Source of the DNA: Pseudoalteromonas rubra | GTDB lineage: Bacteria > Pseudomonadota > Gammaproteobacteria > Enterobacterales > Alteromonadaceae | Reading direction: 5' to 3' | DNA length: 64,000 bases | NCBI RefSeq assembly: GCF_000238295.3 | Contig: NZ_AHCD03000044.1 | Location: forward strand, 682,001 to 746,000 | In this document: positions 46,371-55,343 of the stretch, one piece after another | Layout: every line of letters begins with the position of its first letter | Numbering within the stretch: the first letter of the stretch is position 1 | Program-made: the position numbers and the translations under genes | Notes under the pieces: model-generated | Databases searched by the model: none | The model's input: only the letters and a program-made list of their open reading frames with translations | What the model was told of the DNA's origin: nothing

Positions 46371-46410
46371 ACTGGCTTCCAAAAAAGGTTTCAAACCGGG
46401 AGTTAATTGT

Positions 46411-47226
46411 ATGAAAGAACACACCTTTACGCCGCAAACTGTGGTTAACGGTACGCTATTTCAGGATCCTCAAATGAGCCAGCTGGCCTTCTCTGGTTTT
46501 GCACATTTTACCGCTATGCAGGTGCGTGATGGCATGGTAAAGGGCATGGATCTGCATCTGAACAGGTTACGTCATGCGTCAGTCGAATTGTTTGGTCAGG
46601 CATTGTCTGATGAAGAAATTCTGACGTCTGTTCGTACGGCGATCGCTGCGGCGGGCAAAGGCTTGTCTTTGACGGTGACTCTGTATTCTGCCCATGGAGA
46701 GTTCACCCTGGATAGTATGGATACCCACCCGAATATTATGGTTCGTACTGGTGCTCCTGCGAATGGACCGAGCGGACCGCTGAAACTGCTGGCTATCGAA
46801 TATTGCCGACCTTTGCCTGAAATTAAACATGTTGGGGAGATAAGCAAAACTTACTACCTCCACAAGGCTGCACAGCAGGGCTATGATGATGCTGTATTCA
46901 TAGATGATACAGGTTGTCTGAGTGAAGGGACCATCTGGAATCTTGCCTTTTGGGATGGTGAAACGGTGATTTGGCCACAGGCGCCAAAACTACAAGGCAC
47001 TATGATGAGCATGGTTCAGCGGCAACTACGCTTACTTAGTATCGAGCAGCGCACTGAGCCTGTGACATTGGCGAGTTTGCCATCGCTTCGCGGGGCTGTG
47101 GTGATGAATTCCTGGACACCAGGTGTCGAAGTGGCGGAAATTTCGGGCCATAGGCTGAGAGAGTCTGAGTCTTTGCGCACATTGCTTCATCATGCTTATG
47201 CGGCAGAGCCCGTTCGGGGAATTTAG
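46411..47226 (+). CDS. Aminotransferase class IV (branched-chain/D-amino acid/4-amino-4-deoxychorismate lyase-like)
   Basis: From the ATG at 46411 (after GGGAG) the protein has 271 residues; the frame opens at 46333 but without a start signal. The fold-type IV features are visible: HLNRLRHAS early in the chain, the PLP-lysine in GEISKTYYLHKAAQQGYDDA, and FIDDTGCLSEGTIWNL in the second half. Pyridoxal phosphate is the cofactor. Class IV members include branched-chain aminotransferases, D-alanine aminotransferase and ADC lyase; this length fits all three. The adjacent MerR regulator probably controls it. Confidence 0.82.
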   Translation: MKEHTFTPQTVVNGTLFQDPQMSQLAFSGFAHFTAMQVRDGMVKGMDLHLNRLRHASVELFGQALSDEEILTSVRTAIAAAGKGLSLTVTLYSAHGEFTLDSMDTHPNIMVRTGAPANGPSGPLKLLAIEYCRPLPEIKHVGEISKTYYLHKAAQQGYDDAVFIDDTGCLSEGTIWNLAFWDGETVIWPQAPKLQGTMMSMVQRQLRLLSIEQRTEPVTLASLPSLRGAVVMNSWTPGVEVAEISGHRLRESESLRTLLHHAYAAEPVRGI

Positions 47227-47285
47227 CGCGCTAAGCCCCGTTGCGTCAGCAGTTTGGGGCTTGATGATGTATGGCCTTGATGTGC

Positions 47286-47888
47286 CTATTCGTCGCACAG
47301 TTCATTAAGTTGCTGTTCAACGCGCGTCAGCAAAGGTCCAAACCTTTTCTCGGCGGCGCGTTTATTCCAAAAGTAGATCCCCACCATACCGAGCAGCACG
47401 ATCAGGTAATACAATTGCATGTGCGTATCGAGTTGAATCACCCCATTATCATCCATGTTGGCGCCCAGCGTGATCAGCATAACACTGACAAAAATGGGCG
47501 CTATGTACCACCAGACTATACTCTCCAAAAGTTGCTTTTGCTGAGCAAGTCTTTGCTGCTCCTGATGTAAATATGCCCGGATGCTGTCATCTTTGCAGGG
47601 GGAAAGGCGCCGCGCTTTAAGCAATTTATAGGGGATATACAGGCTCGTCAGGGTGGCCAGAACACAGCCTAAAGACTGCACCCAGTTAAAGCTAATTGTG
47701 AGGCCATACAGCCAGACGGGAATAAGTAACAAAGAAATAGAGATTTCCATAAAATCGCGCACTTTAATATCTCGCTGATATTTTTTAGTTTTGACTTTAA
47801 GCTCATCGACTTGCAACGCCAGTTTTGCTTCAGAGCTGCTCGTTTCGATTTGCTGTGCAAAGTTGTGTTTTAGATCATCCAGCTTCAT
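47286..47888 (-). CDS. Membrane protein coupled to the ECF sigma factor
   Basis: The 200-residue protein has four hydrophobic helices in two pairs (about 50-68, 74-90, 126-142 and 158-178), with a charged N-terminal cytoplasmic region (about 1-45) and a coiled-coil stretch (AYLHQEQQRLAQQKQLLES). Its start overlaps the sigma-factor stop by four bases (ATGA), the usual place of an anti-sigma factor. It lacks the HxxxCxxC zinc motif of ZAS anti-sigma factors, so a different mechanism or no anti-sigma role are both open. Confidence 0.6.
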   Translation of the reverse strand: MKLDDLKHNFAQQIETSSSEAKLALQVDELKVKTKKYQRDIKVRDFMEISISLLLIPVWLYGLTISFNWVQSLGCVLATLTSLYIPYKLLKARRLSPCKDDSIRAYLHQEQQRLAQQKQLLESIVWWYIAPIFVSVMLITLGANMDDNGVIQLDTHMQLYYLIVLLGMVGIYFWNKRAAEKRFGPLLTRVEQQLNELCDE

Positions 47889-48373
47889 GACTCGTCTCCT
47901 ACAAAGTTCTGTTCAAACTCACGCTTAATGCGCTTTATCCGTGAGCGGACTGCGTTGTCGCTTATCCCTAATACCTGTGCAATGTCTTCCGATTTCAGGC
48001 CATCCAAATACATCATCAGGACACCAGCATCGATATCACTGAGCTTGTCCATAAACTGATTGAGAATATCGGCCTGACAGCCTGCTTGTTCAGCTTGAGG
48101 TTGCTGTTTGCTATGCCTGGAAACGGATTGTTTAATGTCATAGTGTTTAATTCGGGTTTTGACAAAGGAGTTGGCTGTATTCAGCGCGACTTTATAAACC
48201 CAGGTACCGATTGATGACTGCCCCGAAAAGCTTTCATAGCTGCGCCACAATTGCAGCAGGATCTCCTGATACATGTCATCGCGGTCACTCGCTCCGCCGT
48301 AGCGGTCGGCGATATATCGGATCCGCCCGTCGTTGTCAGCGAGCATCTGTTTGAATGCGTGTTGTGTGTTCAC
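47885..48373 (-). CDS. ECF-type RNA polymerase sigma factor
   Basis: The 162-residue protein has sigma-2 (about 22-90: DRDDMYQEILLQLWRSYESF and WVYKVALNTANSF) and sigma-4 (about 105-155: LSDIDAGVLMMYLDGLKSED, then IAQVLGISDNAVRSRIKRIK, the HTH). It directs RNA polymerase to envelope-stress-type promoters; the regulon is unknown. The coupled downstream membrane protein is the probable regulator. The start at 48373 is the only ATG in position. Confidence 0.9.
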   Translation of the reverse strand: MNTQHAFKQMLADNDGRIRYIADRYGGASDRDDMYQEILLQLWRSYESFSGQSSIGTWVYKVALNTANSFVKTRIKHYDIKQSVSRHSKQQPQAEQAGCQADILNQFMDKLSDIDAGVLMMYLDGLKSEDIAQVLGISDNAVRSRIKRIKREFEQNFVGDES

Positions 48374-48511
48374 TATGTCCCTGCTTGTTGTTATTGATGA
48401 TACTTAGTTAGTCGGCCACAGAAGTGGAATGTGTCACAGCTTGGCAAAAAAGATAAGTGTATCGGGGTAAAAGCAGGAAATACGCAGGATTGCGGCGGGA
48501 GCATGATGATA

Positions 48512-48540
48512 TGCCAAAGCCCCGCGGGAGGGCTTTGGCA
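48512..48540. terminator. Strong hairpin downstream of the oligopeptidase gene
   Basis: TGCCAAAGCCC (48512-48522) pairs perfectly with GGGCTTTGGCA (48530-48540), an 11-bp stem with a 7-nt loop, 17 nt after the stop of the minus-strand oligopeptidase gene. No T-run on the minus strand, but the stem is strong. Confidence 0.65.
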
Positions 48541-48556
48541 GCAATGGAGCACGCAG

Positions 48557-50719
48557 TTACAGTTTGCCCTCAGCCAGACCAATGATAAAGCCATAGCTCA
48601 GCGCGGTATCATGAATGCGTTTAAAGCGACCTGAAGCGCCACCGTGACCGGCAGACATATCGGTTTTTAACAACAGCGTGTTATCGTCGGTTTTATACTC
48701 GCGCAGTTTCGCAACCCATTTGGCAGGTTCAAAGTACTGTACCTGAGAGTCATGCAAGCCAGTGGTGACTAGCATGTTCGGGTAGTTTTGTGCGCTTACC
48801 TGATCATAAGGTGAGTAAGAGCGCATGTAGTCAAAATAGACTTTGTCATTTGGGTTACCCCATTCGTCGTACTCATTGGTTGTCAGCGGTAATGACTCAT
48901 CCAGCATGGTGTTGATAACATCGACAAAGGGCACTGCCGAGTGCACACCGTGATACAGTTCAGGCTCCTGGTTGATGACCGCGCCCATCAACAGGCCGCC
49001 AGCACTGCCACCGCGGGCGTAAAGGCGTTTTGGATCGCCATACCCTGATTGAGTCAGTGCCTTGGTGACATCAATGAAGTCATTAAAGGTGTTCATTTTA
49101 TTGAGCTTTTTACCATCTTCATACCAGGGTCTGCCGAGCGCTTGAGAGCCACGAATATGGGCAATGGCATAAACAAAGCCACGATCCAGTAAGCTCAAAG
49201 TGCTGACTCTGAAGTAAGGGTCACGGGTCGAACCGTAAGATCCATAACCATACTGTAAGAGTGGGTTAGTGCCATCTTTTTTAAACGTTGCTTTTTTGTA
49301 GACCAGGGTCACAGGTACTTTGGTGCCATCTCTGGCCTCGATAAACAGACGTTCAGAGGCATAATCATTGGCATTGAAGTCGCCCAGTACTTTAGTTTGC
49401 TTGCGCTGGGTTTTTTCCAGAGTAGTCAGGTCAATGTCGTAAATGGTCTTGGGTGTGGTCAGGCTCTGATAGCTGACCCGAACAAACTGACTATCCAGTG
49501 TTCGGTTGCCTGTCATTGACACCATGTAGGCAGGATCTTTAAACGTGAGCGCTTTGTGCTGTTTAGTTTTAAGATCCAGCACATTCAGAGTGCCTATCCC
49601 CTCAACGCGAGACTGATAAACCAGATGCTGATTAAACAGCTCTACTTCCTCGAGCTTCGCATCGGGGTTGTGCGCAATGATGGTTTTCCATTTACGCTTG
49701 TCAGCCACATCGTTTTTGTGGGCTTTCATTAGCTTGAAGTTAACGGCATTGTCATTGGTATATATAAAGTAGAAGTCACCCTGTTTGAGCAAGCTGTATT
49801 CATGGCCCTTGGTACGCGGTAAAAGACGTTGTGGCTGAGCGTTAGGGTTGTTGGCATCAATGACTGACACCCCTTTGGCTTCTGTACTGTCGTGGACAAT
49901 GTAGATTTCACTGCCTTCTTTGCTTTTTTCCAGGTAGGTATAATAGGTGTTGTCGTTTTCTTCGTAGACCAGTTTATCTTGTGATTGTTCCTGGCTCAGC
50001 ACGTGACGATAGACCTGATACCCTAGCAAAGTGACGGGGTCTTTTTTAATGTAGTAAAGGCTTCGGTTGTCGTTTCCCCACTCAATGCTATCCGCAGCAC
50101 CCTCGAGTTTGTCGGTATAAACTTCACCAGTTTCAAGGTTTTTAATACTGATGGTATAAATGCGACGGCTGAGTGTATCTTCCGCAAATGCCATGAGCTT
50201 GCCATCCGGGCTGATGCTGATTGCACCCAGCGCATAATAAGATTGGCCTTCGGCTTGTTTGTTGGCGTTAAAAATCTCTATAGCATTATTGCCGTCAGCA
50301 TGTTTACTGCGATAGAAGTTACGGTATTCCTGGTCGCCTTTTACTTCGCTGAAATAGTAGTAGTCGCCACGTTTATAAGGGACGCTACGATCGTCTTTGG
50401 CGATCTTATTTTTAATTTCTTCAAACAGGGTCTCACGCAATGTCTCTATAGGCGCCAGCTTCACGTCTGCGTAGCGGTTTTCCTGCTCAAGGTGAGAGAG
50501 CACTTTTTCTGAACTTCTTGAATCATCACGCAGCCAGTGATAGTTGTCCACCAGTTCATAACCATGGATTTGGGTGACATGGGGCACTTTTTGCGCCACA
50601 GGGGGCTGAATTTGCTGCTGCGTTGTTTGGGTGTCTGTGTTGTTATTTGATGTGATCTGGCTGCAGGCGCTGGCCAGTAAAACGGCACCCGCAATGGCGC
50701 TGAATTTAATAGTTGTCAT
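48557..50719 (-). CDS. Oligopeptidase B-like S9A peptidase, predicted lipoprotein
   Basis: From the ATG at 50719 (after AAGGACA) the protein has 720 residues; the frame extends to 50794. A lipobox LLASAC sits at about residue 19, so it is probably lipid-anchored, unlike cytoplasmic PtrB. A beta-propeller (about 90-450) precedes the hydrolase domain with GGSAGG (catalytic Ser near 563), an acidic residue in GLHDSQV and the base in MSAGHGG. The PHVTQIHGYELVDNYHWLRDD opening is that of S9A oligopeptidases. The enzyme cleaves short peptides after basic residues in the family; the lipidated location points to periplasmic peptide use. Confidence 0.87.
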   Translation of the reverse strand: MTTIKFSAIAGAVLLASACSQITSNNNTDTQTTQQQIQPPVAQKVPHVTQIHGYELVDNYHWLRDDSRSSEKVLSHLEQENRYADVKLAPIETLRETLFEEIKNKIAKDDRSVPYKRGDYYYFSEVKGDQEYRNFYRSKHADGNNAIEIFNANKQAEGQSYYALGAISISPDGKLMAFAEDTLSRRIYTISIKNLETGEVYTDKLEGAADSIEWGNDNRSLYYIKKDPVTLLGYQVYRHVLSQEQSQDKLVYEENDNTYYTYLEKSKEGSEIYIVHDSTEAKGVSVIDANNPNAQPQRLLPRTKGHEYSLLKQGDFYFIYTNDNAVNFKLMKAHKNDVADKRKWKTIIAHNPDAKLEEVELFNQHLVYQSRVEGIGTLNVLDLKTKQHKALTFKDPAYMVSMTGNRTLDSQFVRVSYQSLTTPKTIYDIDLTTLEKTQRKQTKVLGDFNANDYASERLFIEARDGTKVPVTLVYKKATFKKDGTNPLLQYGYGSYGSTRDPYFRVSTLSLLDRGFVYAIAHIRGSQALGRPWYEDGKKLNKMNTFNDFIDVTKALTQSGYGDPKRLYARGGSAGGLLMGAVINQEPELYHGVHSAVPFVDVINTMLDESLPLTTNEYDEWGNPNDKVYFDYMRSYSPYDQVSAQNYPNMLVTTGLHDSQVQYFEPAKWVAKLREYKTDDNTLLLKTDMSAGHGGASGRFKRIHDTALSYGFIIGLAEGKL

Positions 50720-51005
50720 GTTTGTCCTTGTTGATTGCAGAGGGAGTGACCTTGCATGGCGCTGAATGAAGTTGGGATTCATTGCCTGAATCAATTGTTG
50801 TCGAATTGTAGTCTGAACTTTAATAAATGGTCAAAGAGGCTGAGATAAACCGAATAGTTTTGCGATTAGCGACATAAAACAATGGAAAATAAGATGAACT
50901 TATACGGAGGCGACTGATGTCCAACTAACGGGAGATCTCTGTTTAAGCTCCTCAGTGGGCAAAGCGCGGGTGGCAGCCCATATCACCCGTGGCAGGGCAG
51001 TAGGG
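50720..51005. other. Intergenic region with a hairpin after the LysR gene
   Basis: A 286-nt gap between two minus-strand genes. CGGGTG (50967-50972) pairs with CACCCG (50984-50989) shortly after the LysR stop, a weak terminator. The other half should hold the oligopeptidase promoter. No credible gene is seen. Confidence 0.5.
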
Positions 51006-51884
51006 TCAATGAGTAAAATGCTCCGCAAGGAAGTCGATTAGGGCTCTAAACCTTACCGGCGTAAACTCGGTATTTTTATACAGGGCGTACATCGGCAGAG
51101 TATGCCCTTGCCAGTTCTCAAATAAAGTGACAAGCGATTTGTCTCTTAGTTGTTGGGCGACCATCCAGTCTGGCATTGCCGCGATACCGAGCCCGTACAT
51201 AGCCAACCTTACAATCATCTCGGGACTATCTGAGCGAATATACTCGTTGAGTTTGTAGTGTGTTTTATCAAACAGCCAGACATTTGATGGTTTGTTCAGC
51301 GAATAGGTGAGGCATTGATGCGCTTTTAGCTCGTCAGGAGAGTGCGGCATACCATGGCGTTTCAGATAGTCAGGTGATGCAAAGTAGCAAACTGAGTGAT
51401 CCAACAACTTCTTTGCTTTTAACCCTGAATCCTTCAGGACAGAAGCTCTGATGGCGATGTCTACGTCTTCGTTGATCAGATCTACCTGCTGATCGCTGAC
51501 ACTGATGTCTAACGTAACTTTTGGGTAACGACGCATAAATTCAGCAAGTGGCTCAGCCAGGCGCTGTGTTGCGAAGGCACTGGGCGCTGAAAGTTTTATA
51601 TGGCCATTTACCTGTGCCTGTTCATCACGGATCTGGTGTTCTACTTCGGCCATAGTATCTAGTAGTGACTGGCTGTAGGTGAGGTAAGCTTTGCCTGCTG
51701 AGGTCAGGGCTATGGCGCGGGATGTCCTGTGAAATAAGGTGAATCCAAGATGTTTTTCAAGCCAGGCCACTTTTTTGCTCACAGCGCTTTGCGTCATATT
51801 GAGTGCGTTTGCGGCATGGGTAAAGCTGCCCCGATGTGCCACTTCGGTAAATAGTTTGATGCATACAAGTTTGTCCATATTCAT
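51006..51884 (-). CDS. LysR-family transcriptional regulator
   Basis: The 292-residue protein has the LysR HTH (about 5-65: LFTEVAHRGSFTHAANALNMTQSAVSKKVAWLE) and the periplasmic-binding-like effector domain (about 90-290) with the KLSAPSAFATQRL and DIAIRASVLKDSGL segments. It is divergent from a DoxX-family gene across 95 nt; a perfect palindrome with T-N11-A form overlaps its own start, which points to autoregulation and control of the doxX-like gene. The effector is unknown. Confidence 0.92.
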   Translation of the reverse strand: MNMDKLVCIKLFTEVAHRGSFTHAANALNMTQSAVSKKVAWLEKHLGFTLFHRTSRAIALTSAGKAYLTYSQSLLDTMAEVEHQIRDEQAQVNGHIKLSAPSAFATQRLAEPLAEFMRRYPKVTLDISVSDQQVDLINEDVDIAIRASVLKDSGLKAKKLLDHSVCYFASPDYLKRHGMPHSPDELKAHQCLTYSLNKPSNVWLFDKTHYKLNEYIRSDSPEMIVRLAMYGLGIAAMPDWMVAQQLRDKSLVTLFENWQGHTLPMYALYKNTEFTPVRFRALIDFLAEHFTH

Positions 51885-51940
51885 TCCAATTTGGAATAGT
51901 AACTAGCGTAATAATACGGTTCTTAATGTTGTATTGGAAT
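51883..51940. promoter_or_regulatory. LysR-type operator (T-N11-A palindrome) and half site
   Basis: ATTCCAATTTGGAAT (51883-51897) is a perfect 7-bp inverted repeat around one base, with T84-N11-A96 (51884 to 51896) as in LysR boxes. A further TTGGAAT half site lies at 51934-51940, about 40 nt from the start of the doxX-like gene. Both fall in the LysR/DoxX divergent gap. Confidence 0.6.
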
Positions 51941-51979
51941 GTTTAAATGCGTCCACTTTAACTTGTCAGGAACATTTTT

Positions 51980-52333
51980 ATGTTAATACTCGCAGGCTTG
52001 CTGGCCACTTTCTTCACTCTCGCTGGTTCTCAAAAGATATTCTCCTGGAGCACACGAGTGTACACTATACAAAGTGCGTTTTTCAGGCGATATGGGCTTG
52101 GCAGGAAGCACATGTATGCTATTGGACTCATTGAGTTGCTTGCTGCTGGATTGATGGTGTTTTCTATTCTGACCGAGCACGTTCAAAGTATGCTGCTTGG
52201 TTCAGTATTGATACTTATAACCTCAGTAGGGGCGTGCTACTTTCACTTTAGATATGACACCTTTAAGGATGCTATTCCCGCAATATTAACGGGAACTGGC
52301 TCAGGAGTTTTGCTGGCTTTAGGGGGGCTGTGA
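51980..52333 (+). CDS. DoxX-family membrane protein
   Basis: The 117-residue protein has four hydrophobic helices, the DoxX-like arrangement: an early LAGLLATFFTLAGSQKIF segment, then GLGRKHMYAIGLIELLAAGLMV, and two more helices. AGGAA precedes the ATG. DoxX-like proteins are small membrane proteins linked to redox balance in some bacteria; the role is not proven. The divergent LysR regulator probably controls it. A hairpin follows before the convergent TPR gene. Confidence 0.75.
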   Translation: MLILAGLLATFFTLAGSQKIFSWSTRVYTIQSAFFRRYGLGRKHMYAIGLIELLAAGLMVFSILTEHVQSMLLGSVLILITSVGACYFHFRYDTFKDAIPAILTGTGSGVLLALGGL

Positions 52334-52341
52334 TGTGAGAA

Positions 52342-52361
52342 AGGGCTCGTTCTAAAGCCCT
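52342..52361. terminator. Hairpin between convergent genes
   Basis: AGGGCT (52342-52347) pairs with AGCCCT (52356-52361) around eight bases, between the DoxX-like gene and the TPR gene, a short shared terminator. Confidence 0.5.
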
Positions 52362-52375
52362 CTGGCAGAGTGCGC

Positions 52376-53365
52376 TCAGGCCCTGGCCAGTTTTTTCAAA
52401 GCGGAGCGGGCTTTTTTCTTGAGCTTTTCACTTAGCGTTTCAGTTATGACTTCGTTGAGTAGTTGCTGCGCGAGCGTGGTTTTCTTTCGTACTATGGCTA
52501 TCGAAGCTAACCTGAATTTGACCTGGTTTTTATCGGGCAGGTCGTAGTGATGGGCTGCCTCACTCAGATACTGCTGAAGCGCGCTCTGTCCCTCGTCGTA
52601 ATTGCGTTTCAGTTGCTGACTTAAGGCACCAATTAGCACCATGGACTGATAGCGAGCTTTTTCTTGTTTGAGGTTTTTTGCCTGCATGTTAGTTGCATTT
52701 CTGAACTGGCTTAACGCCATTTCAGGCTCTTCCTGATCAAGATAGATTTGGCCTAAAGTATAAAAAAAGCGGGGGTCGGCGGAAAAGTTTTGCTGCCCAA
52801 TTTTTATCAGACGAGCGAACTCTTCTTGCTCATCCGACTTAGCGGTCAGGTGTAAGCGAGTCAGAAATGCATCGAAGGGCGAGATTTTTTCCAGCTCCTG
52901 AATGTGCGTTAACGCGGCCTGTTTATCTCCACCAAACATGCTGGGTGCATTGATGTAAAACTTGATCAGCGTACTGCGGTATTCAATATTGTCTGGTGCT
53001 AGTTCGACAGCTTTGATGAATGAGGCTTTGAGCTTTTTGATATAACCAGAGACGCTGAAGATACTGGCCTGTTCGGCAATTTTGGCGACGGTTTCGGCAT
53101 GTGCAAAATAGAGCTCCGGATTGTTTGGGTGCTGCTCTATGGCTGCTTCTATGTGTTGCAGTGCCGTCTCGTCCTGATCGCTTCTGAGCGCTATGCGGGC
53201 CAGAAGCAGTGGCTTTTGATAATCAGAGGTTTGCTGTTGCGACAAAATGGATTGCGCCATACGCAGATTACCCTTGTCGAATTCTGCCCGGCCTAATTCA
53301 ACGCTGGCTGTGGTTATGTTGCAATAAACAAGCAGAGTAAGGGGAATAAGTAGTGTGCTTTTCAT
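52376..53365 (-). CDS. Exported tetratricopeptide-repeat protein
   Basis: The 329-residue protein has a signal peptide (about 1-20, ending TTASV). It is nearly all TPR-like helical hairpins: ALQHIEAAIEQHPNNPELYFAHAE near residue 66-89, and DPRFFYTLGQIYLDQEEPEMALSQFRNA near 193-220 are the clearest repeats. Such periplasmic TPR proteins mediate protein contacts; no enzyme motif is seen. The DUF6326-like gene starts 90 nt upstream on the same strand. Confidence 0.75.
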   Translation of the reverse strand: MKSTLLIPLTLLVYCNITTASVELGRAEFDKGNLRMAQSILSQQQTSDYQKPLLLARIALRSDQDETALQHIEAAIEQHPNNPELYFAHAETVAKIAEQASIFSVSGYIKKLKASFIKAVELAPDNIEYRSTLIKFYINAPSMFGGDKQAALTHIQELEKISPFDAFLTRLHLTAKSDEQEEFARLIKIGQQNFSADPRFFYTLGQIYLDQEEPEMALSQFRNATNMQAKNLKQEKARYQSMVLIGALSQQLKRNYDEGQSALQQYLSEAAHHYDLPDKNQVKFRLASIAIVRKKTTLAQQLLNEVITETLSEKLKKKARSALKKLARA

Positions 53366-53454
53366 GAGTCTGTTTCCTTCTTAATGTTCCAAATACAAAC
53401 GTATTCCGTTGTATCCTTGAGTGTTCATGGTTTTGAGCCTTGTGATTCTTAGAT

Positions 53455-53910
53455 TTAGCTTTGAGCTGTGTTTAACACCCCTGTTTCAGGTGCTCGCCAC
53501 CGAATGACAGTCCAGGCTATGCTCAAAAGCAGGGTGAGTTGTATGCATGCCAAAAACAGGTAGAAAGGATCCGTTTCAACACCTCCTAGCACAAACAGGA
53601 AAGTTAACGGGACAGCCACCAGGTTACAGAGGCGGTTTAACCGATAGCTGAGACATTGGGACAGGAGAATCATAACGATGGGGATCTCGATGAGTATGGC
53701 TGAGACCAAAAGTAATTCTTGCGAGAGTTTGACTGAGCCTGAGTAGCCACTCATCAGGGTATCTATCACGCCCGGAGTGATAAAGGCTGAAACAAAAGCC
53801 AGAATATCGGCATAAATCATATTCAGCATAACTAACAGCCACAGTGTCGCGATTTTGATGCGAGTGCTTTTATCCTGTGATGCGCCAGTGGTTAAAATTG
53901 CGTTTGTCAT
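53455..53910 (-). CDS. Four-helix membrane protein (DUF6326-like)
   Basis: The 151-residue protein has four membrane helices. The first segment, IATLWLLVMLNMIYADILAF, and the following PGVIDTLMSGY stretch match what I recall of the DUF6326 family. No function is known. It is divergent from the membrane-bound AraC regulator across about 210 nt and may be its target. Confidence 0.6.
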   Translation of the reverse strand: MTNAILTTGASQDKSTRIKIATLWLLVMLNMIYADILAFVSAFITPGVIDTLMSGYSGSVKLSQELLLVSAILIEIPIVMILLSQCLSYRLNRLCNLVAVPLTFLFVLGGVETDPFYLFLACIQLTLLLSIAWTVIRWRAPETGVLNTAQS

Positions 53911-54119
53911 AAGTGATTCCTTAAGTCATATTGGATGTCCCTGCAAGGTGTGCCAAAAGGCATATGCCCTGTTTTATCCAGGTTATCGTCAGACTAGTCA
54001 TTTTGTAGGGATAAGTCGTCCTGGCGTAAAGGCGCGGACAGTCTTAGTAGAAAGAGAAATTTAAAAGCTGATAAAACAAAGTATTATGGATAAATTGATT
54101 TTGATGTCAGGGGAGTTAC

Positions 54120-55307
54120 GTGACTGAATCTATCGTTATGGTGCTGATCGCGATGCTCATTGGGCAAATTGTGTTGAGTGTCCCTGTGTTGCTACTCCCG
54201 CGAGCGACACGTGTTTATCGTATACCTTTGGTGCTTTTTCTTTGTGCCAGTGGGGTGCTTGCGCTCAATGCAATCGTGCCGGTTCTGTTACCCAGTTGGT
54301 ATCAGATATATACCGTTTTGGGTTTTCCCATGCTCTTCGTGTTGTGTCCGGCGCTTCGCTTGTACATTGAAGGGATTACCACACAAAAAAGATGGATACT
54401 TAACAGAGCCAAGTTAAGTAAGTTTGTTTTGTTATGGCCAGCCGTGCTGATCTCCGGCGCGGTTGCGTTATTACCGGCACAGCACCACAGGGCATTGTTC
54501 GTGACAGATGACATGCCAGCGGGTCTGTATGTTGTGGTTTTGGCCTGTGCGATGCTGGTTTTGATGTGTTTTTGGCTGGTTGAATGCGGGTTTACGCTAT
54601 TGGCGATTATCAGGCGTCTGGCCAGATTCAATATGCAGCTGAAAGAAAGTTATTCTAATCTGGACAGCCCTCAGATCTCTGTTATCAAAAAGCTTATTTA
54701 TATCGCCGTCTGCATTTGGGTTTTTGTTTTGGTGTCAGCTTTTGTATCTAGTCTGTTCGATCATGCAATACTGTCGCGCAGCGCCGAAGTGTTTGTTGCA
54801 TTGGTGCTTATCTGGAGCGTAACCTTTTTTGCAATGCAGCAAACAACGCCATTGCTTCAACCACAGCCCGCTAGCAAGGTTGAACGTACCGATGCTCCGA
54901 CTCTGTCGCCCGGTGAAGATACAGGAAGCAAGTATCATAAATCAGCACTGGATGAGTGTCAGTCTGCCCGGATAGTTGAAAAAATTACGCAGGCTATGCA
55001 AAACAGTAAACTCTATCTGGATGCCGATTTGACTCTGCAAAAGTTGTCACAGGTCAGTGGGGTATCACCTAATTATTTGTCTCAGGTTTTAAATGAAACG
55101 CTGAAGATGAACTTCTTTGATTTTGTTAATCACTGGCGCATAAAGGCTGCGAAATCCCGTCTGTTGAACAGCGATGAATCGGTGTTGAATATTGCGCTTG
55201 AGGTGGGGTTCAATGCACGTTCTTCTTTTTATAAGGCATTTAAGAAAGAAACAGGTATGACACCGGGTCAGTTCAGGCGTGAATATGCAAACCTACCAAC
55301 ATGCTAG
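54120..55307 (+). CDS. Membrane-bound AraC-family regulator
   Basis: The GTG at 54120 follows CAGGGGAG. The 395 residues have an N-terminal region with six or seven membrane helices (about 1-240) and a C-terminal AraC DNA-binding domain (about 280-390): LTLQKLSQVSGVSPNYLSQVL and SVLNIALEVGFNARSSFYKAFKKETGMTPGQFR. The topology suggests a regulator that senses a membrane or periplasmic cue directly. The divergent DUF6326-like gene is the obvious candidate target. Confidence 0.85.
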   Translation: MTESIVMVLIAMLIGQIVLSVPVLLLPRATRVYRIPLVLFLCASGVLALNAIVPVLLPSWYQIYTVLGFPMLFVLCPALRLYIEGITTQKRWILNRAKLSKFVLLWPAVLISGAVALLPAQHHRALFVTDDMPAGLYVVVLACAMLVLMCFWLVECGFTLLAIIRRLARFNMQLKESYSNLDSPQISVIKKLIYIAVCIWVFVLVSAFVSSLFDHAILSRSAEVFVALVLIWSVTFFAMQQTTPLLQPQPASKVERTDAPTLSPGEDTGSKYHKSALDECQSARIVEKITQAMQNSKLYLDADLTLQKLSQVSGVSPNYLSQVLNETLKMNFFDFVNHWRIKAAKSRLLNSDESVLNIALEVGFNARSSFYKAFKKETGMTPGQFRREYANLPTC

Positions 55308-55343
55308 TAGTGTAATGATGCTGGCAGCCGAATTAGTCAGAGA

